Origin: Pseudolabrys sp. Root1462
GTDB lineage: Bacteria > Pseudomonadota > Alphaproteobacteria > Rhizobiales > Xanthobacteraceae
Direction: 5' to 3'
DNA length: 64,000 nt
NCBI RefSeq assembly: GCF_001426945.1
Contig: NZ_LMFS01000001.1
Location: forward strand, 2,350,609-2,414,608
The notes beneath the pieces were generated by a model that worked only from the letters and a program-made list of their open reading frames with translations, ran no database searches and was not told the DNA's origin. Below are positions 36,877 to 45,656 of this stretch, in pieces; position 1 is the first letter of the stretch, and every line of letters begins with the position of its first letter. The position numbers and the translations under genes were made by a program.

Positions 36877-38274
36877 TCAGTTCGCCGTCGCAGCTTCCAC
36901 TTCCTTGATGGCTTCAAGGAATATGTCGATACCCTTACGCAGATGCGCCTCCGTGATGACGAGCGGCGGCATCAGGCGGAACGTATTGCCATTGCGGCCA
37001 CATGCCATGACGCGCACGCCGCGCTGTTCGCAGGTCTTGGCGATCTGGCCCATGTATTTGGCTTCGAGCGGGGTGCGCTTATCCTTGTCGCTGACCAGTT
37101 CGACGCCAATGAAAAGGCCACGCCCGCGCACTTCGCCGACCAGCCGGCATGTCTTCTGGAATTCGAGCAGACGCTGCTTGAGGTCGGCACCCAGCTTGGC
37201 GGCGCGGCCGATCAAATCGTCTTTCGGGTCGCTGAGGATCTCGAGATTGGCAATGCCCACCGCGTTGACCACGGCGTTCTCCGCGCTGGTGATGACCTGC
37301 GAGCTTTGCGGCAATCTTTCGTAGAACTTTTTGTGCGCGGTGACGCCGGACAGCGGCATGTCGCCACCGACCGCCTTCGCCCAGACCAGCATGTCCGGCT
37401 TGATGCCATAGTGCTCGATCGCCCACATCTTGCCGGTCCGGCCGGCGCCGGCCTGAACCTCATCGATGATCAGGATGATGCCGCGTTTGTCGCACGCCTC
37501 GCGCAACGCTTTCATGAACTCGATCGGCGGATCGATATAGCCACCATCGGCCTGCATCGACTCGACGATAACGGCGGCGACGTCGTCAGCCCCGGTATTG
37601 GGCGTGTTGAGCTTGAAATCGAGGTACTTGCCGCATGCCTGCGCGCAGGTCTTGCTGTCGAAGCCGGCAAAGCAGCGATAGCAGTACGCATATGGCATGT
37701 GGATCGCGCCGGGCATCAGCGGCATGAACGGCACACGGAAGTTCTCGCGTGTCGTCAGGGCCAGCGAGCCGTGAAAGACGCCGTGATAGGCGCCCTCGAA
37801 GGCCACGATCTGGTGCTTGCCAGTGATGGCCTTGGCGAACTTGATCGCAGTCTCGACCGCGGCGGAGCCACTCATGCCGAACACCGTAAAGCACTCGCCG
37901 CGGAGGCCTTCCGGCATGAGGTCGGAAAGCTTTTGCGCGAGTTTCACCGTGCTCGACGATACGAGACCGGCCGAATGCATGAGTTTGGTAGCCTGCTCCC
38001 GCACGGCCTCGACCACCTTGGGATGGTTGCGACCGACGCTTGATACAGCCACGCCGGCGGACAGATCGATATAGACGTTGTCGTCGGGATCCTTGATGCC
38101 CGCGCCAAACCCCTCCTCGATCACCAAAGTGCCGCGCACTGAAGGGCGCGTCGGCGTCTGCACCTTGAGGGCGTCGTCAATGACCTGCCGCGACTTCGGG
38201 CCCGGCAACTCGTTGGAGACGATCTTCGGCATCTCCGGGTAAGACAGCTTGGCCAGTTCCTGCTCGGAAATCAT
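36877..38274 (-). CDS. Class III aminotransferase (PLP-dependent)
   Basis: A 465-aa PLP enzyme of the 4-aminobutyrate/omega-aminotransferase class. The PLP-binding Asp271 is in LIIDEVQAGAGRTGKMWAIEHYG and the Schiff-base Lys300 is in DMLVWAKAVGGDMPLSG. A cysteine-rich insertion lies at 198-214 (CYRCFAGFDSKTCAQAC), as in several relatives. It lies in the same minus-strand unit as the FMN dehydrogenase (30 bp gap). It could supply the 2-oxo acid or the aldehyde from an amino compound. The substrate is not predictable. Confidence 0.9.
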   Translation of the reverse strand: MISEQELAKLSYPEMPKIVSNELPGPKSRQVIDDALKVQTPTRPSVRGTLVIEEGFGAGIKDPDDNVYIDLSAGVAVSSVGRNHPKVVEAVREQATKLMHSAGLVSSSTVKLAQKLSDLMPEGLRGECFTVFGMSGSAAVETAIKFAKAITGKHQIVAFEGAYHGVFHGSLALTTRENFRVPFMPLMPGAIHMPYAYCYRCFAGFDSKTCAQACGKYLDFKLNTPNTGADDVAAVIVESMQADGGYIDPPIEFMKALREACDKRGIILIIDEVQAGAGRTGKMWAIEHYGIKPDMLVWAKAVGGDMPLSGVTAHKKFYERLPQSSQVITSAENAVVNAVGIANLEILSDPKDDLIGRAAKLGADLKQRLLEFQKTCRLVGEVRGRGLFIGVELVSDKDKRTPLEAKYMGQIAKTCEQRGVRVMACGRNGNTFRLMPPLVITEAHLRKGIDIFLEAIKEVEAATAN

Positions 38275-38345
38275 GGGAGACGCCTCGGAAGGAGATGGAC
38301 GGGTTTCAGACGCAGTCAGTCACATCGGGATACGTTGCAGCGGCA

Positions 38346-39587
38346 TTATCCGGCGGCGGCATTCACGCCCCGTTGGGCGCGCCGCTCGTGCTTACCCGGC
38401 GCGAGCGTCGTTTCGAGATTGAACAGACGCTGTGCGTTGCCGCCGAGGATGTCGCGCTTGGCCTGCTCGTCAAGAAACGGCAGATCGTAGATGGTCGACG
38501 GCAGGTCCATGTCCCAGTGCGGATAATCCGACGAGTACAGAAGTTGCGTCTTGGCGTTGATCATCTCGAAGGTAACTTCCAGCGCCTTCGGATTGTTGAC
38601 CATCTCCATCGGCTGCGACGTGTAGTACATCTCACGCATGTAGTCGCTGGGGATGCGCTTGAGCAGCGGCGCGTCCGACGAGCGCATCATGAACTCGTTG
38701 TCGAGGCGCTGCATCAGGAATGGCACCCAGGCCAGACCGGATTCGATCCAGACGACCTTGAGCTTCGGGAATCGCTCCGGCAGCCCATTGACCAGCCAGT
38801 TGGTCATGTGGAGCATGTTGTGCCAGGTGAAGCCCAAGGCATGCACCGCCATGAAGCGGTTGGTCAGCGAGAGCTGCTTGTCGCTCCAGGTATAGGCGGC
38901 ATGGAATGCCAGCGGCAGGTTGCGCTCCTGCAGCATGGCGTAGAGCTTCATATAGGCGTTGTCGTGGACGGAGCGATAATGCGTCGCCACCACCATGAAG
39001 CCGATGACGCCCTTGCGGCTGCCGAATTTCTCGACGATGTCGATGCAGGCCGCCGGATCGTTGAACGGCAGGTAGAGCATCGACTTGAGGCGGCCATTCT
39101 CGCTTTCGAGGATGTTGTCGCACAGCCAGCGATTATAGGCCCGCGCCAGCGCGACCTCGACCTCGATGCGCGGACAGGTGACGATATTCAGCATCGGCGT
39201 CGGGAACATGCAGGCCACGTCCACGCGCAGCGCATCCATCCAGCGGTACATCAGCGTGATGTCGCGATGCGGCTGTGGCGGCACCTTCTCGCCGCGCCGC
39301 TCGGGATAGCGCGTGATGCGGCCGGTCATTTCCTGGTAGGAGCCGTCCATCGAGGCAATGCCGCCGCGCGCCATGCCCTGAAACTTGGCCTCGCGGCGCA
39401 ACACCGGATCGTCGATGTAGTCGGCGATCTCGCTGAAGGCCTCGGTCTCATAGTGGTGCGCGTCAACGTCGACGATCATGAAGTCGTCATAGTTGCGCGA
39501 TTCGCCCTGCGCGGCGGCGTTCTTCAGATGCACCGAGCTGTTGAAGCCCTCGTTCGCGACATCGCGGTTGCCGGTCACCTTCAACAT
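38346..39587 (-). CDS. Amidohydrolase-2 family metal-dependent hydrolase/decarboxylase
   Basis: A 413-aa TIM-barrel protein of the ACMSD-like amidohydrolase-2 family. Candidate metal ligands are in DVDAHHYE (residues 40-47, replacing the common DxHxH), LAFHAAYTW in the middle, and YSSDYPHWD near residue 360, followed by GGNAQRLFNL. Family members hydrolyse or decarboxylate aromatic and ring-cleavage products without redox cofactors. Its ATG overlaps the stop of the 112-aa gene by one base (TGATG), so the two are translationally coupled. The Rieske gene precedes both. Confidence 0.85.
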   Translation of the reverse strand: MLKVTGNRDVANEGFNSSVHLKNAAAQGESRNYDDFMIVDVDAHHYETEAFSEIADYIDDPVLRREAKFQGMARGGIASMDGSYQEMTGRITRYPERRGEKVPPQPHRDITLMYRWMDALRVDVACMFPTPMLNIVTCPRIEVEVALARAYNRWLCDNILESENGRLKSMLYLPFNDPAACIDIVEKFGSRKGVIGFMVVATHYRSVHDNAYMKLYAMLQERNLPLAFHAAYTWSDKQLSLTNRFMAVHALGFTWHNMLHMTNWLVNGLPERFPKLKVVWIESGLAWVPFLMQRLDNEFMMRSSDAPLLKRIPSDYMREMYYTSQPMEMVNNPKALEVTFEMINAKTQLLYSSDYPHWDMDLPSTIYDLPFLDEQAKRDILGGNAQRLFNLETTLAPGKHERRAQRGVNAAAG

Positions 39588-39925
39588 CAGTAGCGCTCCG
39601 TCACGGACTCGTCATACTTGATACGGCCGACGCTCGACATGTTCTGCCACGCGCCGAGTTCGAAAAGGGCGAGATTGACTGCTTCGAGCATCGCGGTGCA
39701 GCCGATCGCGACGTCGGTCGCGGTCACGCCGCTATTACGGCCGAACGGCAGCATGCCCTCGCCGGCCTGCGCCTTGGCAGCGTAAAGCTGCAGAACCGAA
39801 GCGAAGGCCTGGCCCAACGCATCGGCCGGAATGTCCTCGAGGCGGTTTTGCTCGATGGCCTCGAGACAGCGCGCCGAGAGCTCGCTCGCCAGGTCCGAAA
39901 ATTCTCGCGCTTCAGATCGCGACAT
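39587..39925 (-). CDS. 112-aa protein of unknown function between Rieske ferredoxin and amidohydrolase
   Basis: I do not recognise this protein. It is mainly helical in appearance (SDLASELSARCLEAIEQNRL, then ALGQAFASVLQLYAAKAQAGEG), with the Pro-containing turn LPFGRNSGVTATD, another helix, and a C-terminal tail VGRIKYDESVTERY. There is no signal peptide or metal motif. It overlaps the Rieske gene by 14 bp and the amidohydrolase start by 1 bp. Such tight coupling suggests it is a subunit or partner of the amidohydrolase. Confidence 0.75.
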   Translation of the reverse strand: MSRSEAREFSDLASELSARCLEAIEQNRLEDIPADALGQAFASVLQLYAAKAQAGEGMLPFGRNSGVTATDVAIGCTAMLEAVNLALFELGAWQNMSSVGRIKYDESVTERY

Positions 39926-40280
39926 AAATCTGCCCTTCCCGCTCGACCACGTCGTATTTCTTGAGCCTCACCTTGGGATCGATGACGTGCTCGCCGGACT
40001 CGATGTGGAATTCGTAGCCGTGCCACGGGCAGACGATATGCATGTCGTTTTCATTGAACTTCTGGCAGACGAAAAGACCGTTCTCGTCGATCACGTCTTC
40101 GACCTGCGGCATGCGCACGCCTTCGCAAACGGGACCGCCCTGATGCGGGCAAACATTCTTGTAGGCGTGGCATCCGCCATTGTGGCGAATGATGCCGATC
40201 TCGACATCGCCGATGGTGCACACTCGGACGGCGCCCTCTTTGAGCTCGTCGCTCCGGCACACCGGGACCTGCTCGCTCAT
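39912..40280 (-). CDS. Rieske [2Fe-2S] ferredoxin
   Basis: A 122-aa soluble Rieske protein. The cluster ligands are Cys44 and His46 in CPHQGGP and Cys84 and His87 in CPWHGYEF. The start at 40280 is set by AAGGAGG about 10 bp upstream, although the frame is open to 40355. The usual partners are ring-hydroxylating dioxygenases, but no oxygenase alpha subunit is present in the window. It may serve the amidohydrolase/112-aa pair or an enzyme encoded elsewhere. It is the promoter-proximal gene of a ten-gene minus-strand unit and is divergent from MarR1. Confidence 0.9.
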   Translation of the reverse strand: MSEQVPVCRSDELKEGAVRVCTIGDVEIGIIRHNGGCHAYKNVCPHQGGPVCEGVRMPQVEDVIDENGLFVCQKFNENDMHIVCPWHGYEFHIESGEHVIDPKVRLKKYDVVEREGQIYVAI

Positions 40281-40332
40281 CTGTCTCGTCCTCCTTGCAC
40301 GCACCGGGCCGCAATTGCTAAGGTACCTATTA

Positions 40333-40346
40333 GTAAGATATCTTAC
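40333..40346. promoter_or_regulatory. Perfect palindrome, candidate MarR1 operator
   Basis: GTAAGATATCTTAC is a perfect 14-bp palindrome in the 120-bp AT-rich gap between the Rieske and MarR1 genes. A smaller palindrome AGGTACCT lies at 40321-40328. MarR dimers typically bind such repeats and repress both divergent genes. Confidence 0.55.
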
Positions 40347-40400
40347 GATTAACATAAGTCAACTCAGTTTTCTGTATCAATTGTCTGCCGGAGATTTGCC

Positions 40401-40949
40401 TTGCCAGATACGCCACGCCGTCTCGCCGAAGGCGCTACGCAACCGCCGCCCATCGGCATCGGCAAATTGCTCCGGCGCTCGCATCTCGCCTTCAGCAAGC
40501 TGCTCCGCGATCGTCTGAAAGATCACGATATTAGCTTCAGCGAGTTCGTCCATCTCGAACGGTTGTGGTACGACGACGGCCTCAATCAGACCGAGTTGTC
40601 GCGCCGCGTCGGTATCGAAACCGCATCGTCCACCACCGTCCTCGATGCGCTGGAAAAGCGTGGATACATTCGCCGCGAGCGCGACGCGCGGGATCGCCGC
40701 AATGTTCGGGTTTTCCTGGAGCCCGCAGGCGCAGAGATAGAAGCCAAGCTGCTGGAATGCGCGGCCGGGATCAACGCCATCGCTCGCGAAGGCTTGAGCA
40801 AGGCCGATATCGCGGAGTTTTTCCGGATCATGGCCATCATTGCCGGGAATCTCGAAGCGCAGAACCGCGGCGCCTCGCGCAAGGCCGACAAAGCCTCCCC
40901 TGTCACGCCCGAATTGCCGCAGACACGCCGCAAGCGCGGCCAGTCCTGA
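40401..40949 (+). CDS. MarR-family regulator 1
   Basis: A 182-aa winged-helix regulator. The DNA-binding part is clear: GLNQTELSRRVGIETASSTTVLDALEKRGYIRRERDARDRRNVRVFL. The TTG start at 40401 is supported by GGAG 7 bp upstream. The C-terminus after residue 160 is basic and probably disordered. It is divergent from the Rieske unit and converges with the ABC ATPase gene, whose stop is adjacent (40949/40950). It probably represses module 1 until an aromatic or acid ligand is bound. Confidence 0.88.
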   Translation: MPDTPRRLAEGATQPPPIGIGKLLRRSHLAFSKLLRDRLKDHDISFSEFVHLERLWYDDGLNQTELSRRVGIETASSTTVLDALEKRGYIRRERDARDRRNVRVFLEPAGAEIEAKLLECAAGINAIAREGLSKADIAEFFRIMAIIAGNLEAQNRGASRKADKASPVTPELPQTRRKRGQS

Positions 40950-41750
40950 TCAGGACGCGCGCTTGCGCTCGGCTTCCTGCATGCCGCGCGAAGCCTCTTC
41001 GCGCAGGTCGGCCCAGATCATGCCGACGAGCTGACCGAAGCGCTCGCTGCTCATAATCTCGGATGAACGCGGCCGCGGCAGGTCGATCGGGACGATGCGC
41101 TTCACCGTGCCCGGCCGGTAGCTCATCACCACGACGCGATCGGAAAGCTGCACGGCCTCGGTAATGTTGTGGGTAATCAGCAGCGTTGTCTGCTCGAGCT
41201 CCTGCTGGATTTGCAGCACCTTGTCGCCGAGCAGCAGCCGCGTCTGCTCATCAAGCGCGGCGAAGGGCTCATCCATGAGCAGGATCTTCGGGTCGAAGGC
41301 CAGTGTCCGGGCAATAGCGGTGCGTTGACGCATGCCGCCCGAGAGTTCGCTCGGATAGTTGTGCTCAAAGCCCTCGAGGCCGACCAGTCTGATGAAATGC
41401 CGCGCTCGCTCGACGCGCTCTTTCTTCGGCATGCCGGCCGCTTCCAGCGGGAACATCACGTTCTGCAATGTCGTCCGCCAGGGAAAGGTCGACTCTTCCT
41501 GGAAGACGGTGCCTATGGTGCGGTCACCTGGCTTACCTTGTCCATCGAGCACCACCTCCCCCTCGTAATCCTTGAGGAAGCCGCCAATGATGTTGAACAA
41601 GGTCGATTTGCCGCAGCCGCTCGGTCCGATGATGGAGATGAATTCGCCCGGCTTCACGTCGAACGACATGTCGCGAACGGCGACGATGCCGGCGTGTCCG
41701 CCGAACCTCTTGGTTACATTCCTGATCTGAAGTCCGTGACCATGCGACAT
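40950..41750 (-). CDS. ABC transporter ATP-binding protein (nitrate/taurine type)
   Basis: A 266-aa ATPase. Walker A is GPSGCGKST, the Q-loop is VFQEESTFPW, the signature is LSGGMRQRTAIARTL, Walker B is ILLMDEPFAALDE and the switch His is in LLITHNITEA. GAGGGA lies 8 bp upstream of the ATG. It is the last gene of the MarR2-ThDP2-ALDH2 unit, whereas its likely permeases are in module 1 and its receptor in the ADH unit. The ATPase could also serve another permease pair. Confidence 0.92.
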   Translation of the reverse strand: MSHGHGLQIRNVTKRFGGHAGIVAVRDMSFDVKPGEFISIIGPSGCGKSTLFNIIGGFLKDYEGEVVLDGQGKPGDRTIGTVFQEESTFPWRTTLQNVMFPLEAAGMPKKERVERARHFIRLVGLEGFEHNYPSELSGGMRQRTAIARTLAFDPKILLMDEPFAALDEQTRLLLGDKVLQIQQELEQTTLLITHNITEAVQLSDRVVVMSYRPGTVKRIVPIDLPRPRSSEIMSSERFGQLVGMIWADLREEASRGMQEAERKRAS

Positions 41751-41777
41751 GATATTGATCCCTCGACTGGGTCTGGC

Positions 41778-43268
41778 TCAGGTCCCGGCACCGTCCAGCA
41801 CGACATTGATGCTCTTAAGCTGCGTATTGTCCAGTAGCTCTTCGATGGACTCTTCGCGTCCAAGCCCGGACTGCTTGTAACCGCCGAACGGCACGCCGTA
41901 ATAATGCGTGCTGGCGCCATTCACCCAAACATAGCCGGCTTCGACGCGCGCCGCCGCACGATGGGCGACGGACAGATTCCTGGTCCAGATCGAAGCCGTA
42001 AGGCCGTAGCTCAGTTCGTTGACCGACTGGAACATCGCTTCTTCATCGCGCCATTTGAAGACGCTGAGCACCGGCCCGAAGATTTCCTCGCGCGCGATGC
42101 GCATATTCGGCGTGACGTCGGCGAAGATCGTCGGCTCATAGTAGAAGCCATTGGCGAAGGCTGGATCGTCGGGACGTCGACCGCCGGTAACGAGCCGAGC
42201 GCCGTCCTGTTTGCCGGCTTCGACATAATGAATGACCTTGTCGAGTTGCGCCTGGCTGACGAGGCACCCCATCTCGGTGTCCGGATCGGTCGGAATCCCG
42301 AAGCGCAGCGTCTTGAGCTTCTCGACGACGCGGTCGAGCACCGCATCGTGAATGCCCTCGTGCAGGAAGGCGCGGGACGTCGAACCGCAGGATTGGCCGA
42401 GCCAGACGAAGTTCATGCCCTGGATTACGCCGGCGGCAAGCTTGTCCGGATCGGCATCCGGATAGCCGATCAGCGCATTCTTGCCGCCCAGTTCAAGCGA
42501 CACCTTCTTCAGCGAATCCGCCGCGCCTTTCAGGATCGCCTTGCCGGTCGGAATGGCGCCGATCAGGCCCACCTTGGCGACCAGCGGATGCGCCACAATG
42601 GCCTCGCCGCAAGCGCGGCCGCCGGACAACACGCTGACGACACCCTTCGGAAACAGCGGCCCGATCAGTTCGGCCAACCGCAAGGTCGACAGCGGGGCCT
42701 GCTCCGGCGGCTTCATGATCACGGCATTGCCGGCGGCCAGCGCCGGTGCGGCATGGGTCGCCGCGAACAGCATCGGATGATTGTAGGCGTTGATGCGCAC
42801 GACAACGCCGAGCGGCTCACGCACCGTGAAGCTCAGCACGTCGTCGCCGCCGGGAATGGTGTCGCCTTTGATCTCGGTGATCAGGCCGGCGAATTGCTCG
42901 AAGGCCTGCGCGCCGCCCTCGCTGTCCTTGATCATGCGCTTGAACGGACCGCCGCAATCGGCGGCGTCGAGCATCGCCAGTTCGTCGGCATGCTGGCGGA
43001 TGACGTCGGCCGCCTTGCGCAGCACGGTCGCCCGCTCCAGTGGCTTCATGCGCCGCCACACCTTGAAGCCCTCATAGGCGGCCTTGACGGCTGCATCGAC
43101 GTCTTCGGCACCTGCCAGAGAAACCGAGCCGAGGCTCTCCCCGGTCGCCGGATTGAAGGTTTCCTGCGTCGCTCCGGAATGCGCCTTGTGCCAGGCGCCG
43201 CCGTAATACAGCTCTCGTTTCACGGTGGGGAGAACGAATGCAGCAGGCTTCTTCAACGCAGTCGCCAT
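41778..43268 (-). CDS. Aldehyde dehydrogenase 2
   Basis: A 496-aa aldehyde dehydrogenase, clearly different from the first. It has INAYNHPMLFAATHAAPALAAGN, KKVSLELGGKNALIGYPDADPDK (general-base Glu) and the catalytic Cys in WLGQSCGSTSRAFLH, where most relatives have GQxC(T/S). The C-terminal PFGGYKQSGLGREESIEELL tail is standard. GAGG is 6 bp before the ATG. It lies 39 bp downstream of ThDP enzyme 2, so it probably oxidises that enzyme's aldehyde product. Confidence 0.92.
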   Translation of the reverse strand: MATALKKPAAFVLPTVKRELYYGGAWHKAHSGATQETFNPATGESLGSVSLAGAEDVDAAVKAAYEGFKVWRRMKPLERATVLRKAADVIRQHADELAMLDAADCGGPFKRMIKDSEGGAQAFEQFAGLITEIKGDTIPGGDDVLSFTVREPLGVVVRINAYNHPMLFAATHAAPALAAGNAVIMKPPEQAPLSTLRLAELIGPLFPKGVVSVLSGGRACGEAIVAHPLVAKVGLIGAIPTGKAILKGAADSLKKVSLELGGKNALIGYPDADPDKLAAGVIQGMNFVWLGQSCGSTSRAFLHEGIHDAVLDRVVEKLKTLRFGIPTDPDTEMGCLVSQAQLDKVIHYVEAGKQDGARLVTGGRRPDDPAFANGFYYEPTIFADVTPNMRIAREEIFGPVLSVFKWRDEEAMFQSVNELSYGLTASIWTRNLSVAHRAAARVEAGYVWVNGASTHYYGVPFGGYKQSGLGREESIEELLDNTQLKSINVVLDGAGT

Positions 43269-43307
43269 GGCGGACCTCAGAGCGGTAACGGCACAACAAG
43301 GCTCGCC

Positions 43308-45131
43308 TTACGGCGAGCCGACTTCCTTGGTTTCGGTGAGCGCGGCAACGGTGCTCGGTGCGTAGCCAGCGGCGACGTGGACATCGACGACCACCGTCTC
43401 GCCGGCTCTTGCGGCGGCTACAGCTTCGGCCAAGGTCTTCGCCAGTTCGGCATGACTTTTGACCGGGCCGAAGGCGGTCGCGCCCTGGGCGCGGGCAAAC
43501 ATCACGATGTCGGGCTCCGGGTCGGCGATGCGCTGGCCGATCCAGCGGTTCTCGACCGGGCGGCCGCGCATCACGGCGACGCGCTCCTGATGCACCTCGT
43601 CGTTAAAGTACGAGTGGTTGTTGGCGACCACCGTGAGCATCGGCACCTTGTAGTGCACGGCGCTCCACAGCGCAGTGACGCCCATCAGGTAATCGCCGTC
43701 GCCGAGGATGGCGATCGGCAGCCGGTTGGTGCCTTTGAGCGCCAGCGCGGCGCCGACAGCCATGCCGGGGCCGGAGCCGACCCCACCGCCACCTGAGTGG
43801 CCGATCTGATCCAGCGGATGTTCGAACGGCCAGTACGAACCGTCCCAGCCGAGCGGCAGGCGCGACAGACAAACGTCATGCCCCTTCACCGCCTCACGCA
43901 AGGTCAGCGCAATATCCTTGAGGGTGATCGGGCCCTCGCCCGTTCCCTTTGCCACCTTGGCCGGCGACTTGCCGTACGCGCGCTTCGAGGCCGGCAGCGC
44001 CTTGATGAGCGCCGGCACCGCAGCTTCCGGTGTCACTGCGAGCCGCACGTCCACCGGCGGCAGCGCCATGTAGCCCATGTCCCATCCGTTATGGACGTGG
44101 TGATCGACTGAGACATGAATCACCTTGGCCGGACAGCCATCGGGCCAGGCTTGTTTCAAGGTGCCGGCGAGATCGACCCAATCGAGGCTGAGGACCACGT
44201 CGCTGCTCTGCAGCTTGCCGAGCGATTCCTTGCTGATGAACATGCCACGCGGCATGGCGTGGAGCTCGTGTTCGCTGGGAAAGCTGGCGCCGACCTTGAG
44301 ATCGGTGAAGACCGTGGCGCCAAGCTGCTCGGCAAGCCGCACGCGGTCGGCCCAGGCCTTGGGATCGCGCGACACACGGCCCGACAGGATGACCGGCGAC
44401 TTGGCATTCGACAGCAGACGAACCGCGGCATCGAGGCTGACGGGATCGGGGCTCGGCGACGGAATCGCCTTGTAGCGCGCCATGTCCGGCATCGGCGCGC
44501 CGCCGACATGCCTGGCTTCCTGCATCGCCGAATCGAGCACGATATAGACCGGGCCGCACGGCGCCGTGGTCGCGATTTGCATGCCGCGCAGCAGCGACTC
44601 TTCCGTGGCCTCAACCGAGGCCGGCTGGTCGTCCCACTTGGTGTAATGTCGCGTCATCGACGCCTGATCACGCGAAGTATGGATCCAGTCGATGAAGGGC
44701 CGGCGCTTGTTGGCATCGACCGGGCCGGTGGCGCCGAGGATCATCATCGGCACGCGGTCGCACCAGGCATTGAAGATCGCCATGGTGCCATGCATCAGGC
44801 CAACATTGCTGTGCAGCACCACCGCCAGCGGCTTGCCGGAGACCTTGGCGTAGCCATGGGCGATTGCGACCGCCGCCTCCTCGTGAAGGCACAGCAGCAT
44901 TTGCGGCCGCACATTGCCGAGCAGATTGACCAGGCTGTCATGCAGGCCGCGGAAACTGGCGCCGGGGTTCAGGCAGATGAATGGGAGATCGAGCTCCCGG
45001 ATGATGCGAGCAATGCGGTCGCTGCCCCACCCGTCTTCGACTGCATTCGGGAGGGTCGGCATCTCCGGAATGCCGGCATTGCTACGCGACTCGCCTGACT
45101 TGTTACGCACGCCTGAGCTTCCTTCCGCCAC
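43308..45131 (-). CDS. ThDP-dependent enzyme 2, benzoylformate-decarboxylase-like
   Basis: A 607-aa paralog of ThDP enzymes 1 and 3. NPGA is at 55-58, Glu84 in CLHEEAAVAIAHGY, His107 in VVLHSNVG-like VLHSNVG, and the ThDP/Mg block is ILGDGDYLMGVTALWSAVHYKVP...NN. The shared active-site block LSLDWVDLAG and the later HVSVDHHVHNGW are also seen in the paralogs. The start is uncertain: GTG 45131, GTG 45110 (with GGAAGGAAG upstream) or ATG 45062. The longer forms add an N-terminal tail rich in Ser and Asn. The MarR2 gene ends 12 bp upstream in the same direction. Confidence 0.85.
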   Translation of the reverse strand: MAEGSSGVRNKSGESRSNAGIPEMPTLPNAVEDGWGSDRIARIIRELDLPFICLNPGASFRGLHDSLVNLLGNVRPQMLLCLHEEAAVAIAHGYAKVSGKPLAVVLHSNVGLMHGTMAIFNAWCDRVPMMILGATGPVDANKRRPFIDWIHTSRDQASMTRHYTKWDDQPASVEATEESLLRGMQIATTAPCGPVYIVLDSAMQEARHVGGAPMPDMARYKAIPSPSPDPVSLDAAVRLLSNAKSPVILSGRVSRDPKAWADRVRLAEQLGATVFTDLKVGASFPSEHELHAMPRGMFISKESLGKLQSSDVVLSLDWVDLAGTLKQAWPDGCPAKVIHVSVDHHVHNGWDMGYMALPPVDVRLAVTPEAAVPALIKALPASKRAYGKSPAKVAKGTGEGPITLKDIALTLREAVKGHDVCLSRLPLGWDGSYWPFEHPLDQIGHSGGGGVGSGPGMAVGAALALKGTNRLPIAILGDGDYLMGVTALWSAVHYKVPMLTVVANNHSYFNDEVHQERVAVMRGRPVENRWIGQRIADPEPDIVMFARAQGATAFGPVKSHAELAKTLAEAVAAARAGETVVVDVHVAAGYAPSTVAALTETKEVGSP

Positions 45132-45143
45132 CTGCGATCGTTG

Positions 45144-45656
45144 TTACTTCGTCGTGCCCGCACCGGGGCCGACATAGAACATCAGCGTCGACAACGCGGT
45201 CTCGCGCTCGTCATTCGTGAGCTGGCTGGTGAAATAATCGACATGAGGCTTCACCTCGTCGTCGATGCGGTCACAGACCGCCCGGCCCGCCGGCGTAATC
45301 TTCAGGATCGTAACGCGCCCATCCGAGGCATCGGAATCGCGCTTGAGATATTTCGATTTGACCAGACCCTTGATCAGGTTCGAGGCGAACGCCGGCGCGA
45401 TATCGAGGCGTTCGGCGAGCTCGCTGACGCGCAGTTCCTGGTTCTTGCTGCCGTAGACCTGGAGCAGCGCCTGATGCGCCAGCGACTCCAGGCCCAATTC
45501 CTTGGCCTTCTCTTCGATGATGCGGAAGACCTTGCGCAGGATGTAGCGCACATGCGCTACGGCCGCGAAATACTCGTGCTTGTCGGCGCCGTTGCGCGAG
45601 CGCGCGGCGGCGGCCGAGCGCCTTTCAATCTTCGCGAAGTTGAGAACCACGGTCAT
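45144..45656 (-). CDS. MarR-family regulator 2
   Basis: A 170-aa MarR protein. The winged helix is in ELRVSELAERLDIAPAFASNLIKGLVKSKYLKRDSDASDGRVTILKIT. It is the first gene of the unit MarR2, ThDP 2, ALDH 2, ABC ATPase, so it is probably autoregulated. It is divergent from UbiX across a 270-bp AT-rich region and may also control UbiX/UbiD. Confidence 0.85.
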   Translation of the reverse strand: MTVVLNFAKIERRSAAAARSRNGADKHEYFAAVAHVRYILRKVFRIIEEKAKELGLESLAHQALLQVYGSKNQELRVSELAERLDIAPAFASNLIKGLVKSKYLKRDSDASDGRVTILKITPAGRAVCDRIDDEVKPHVDYFTSQLTNDERETALSTLMFYVGPGAGTTK

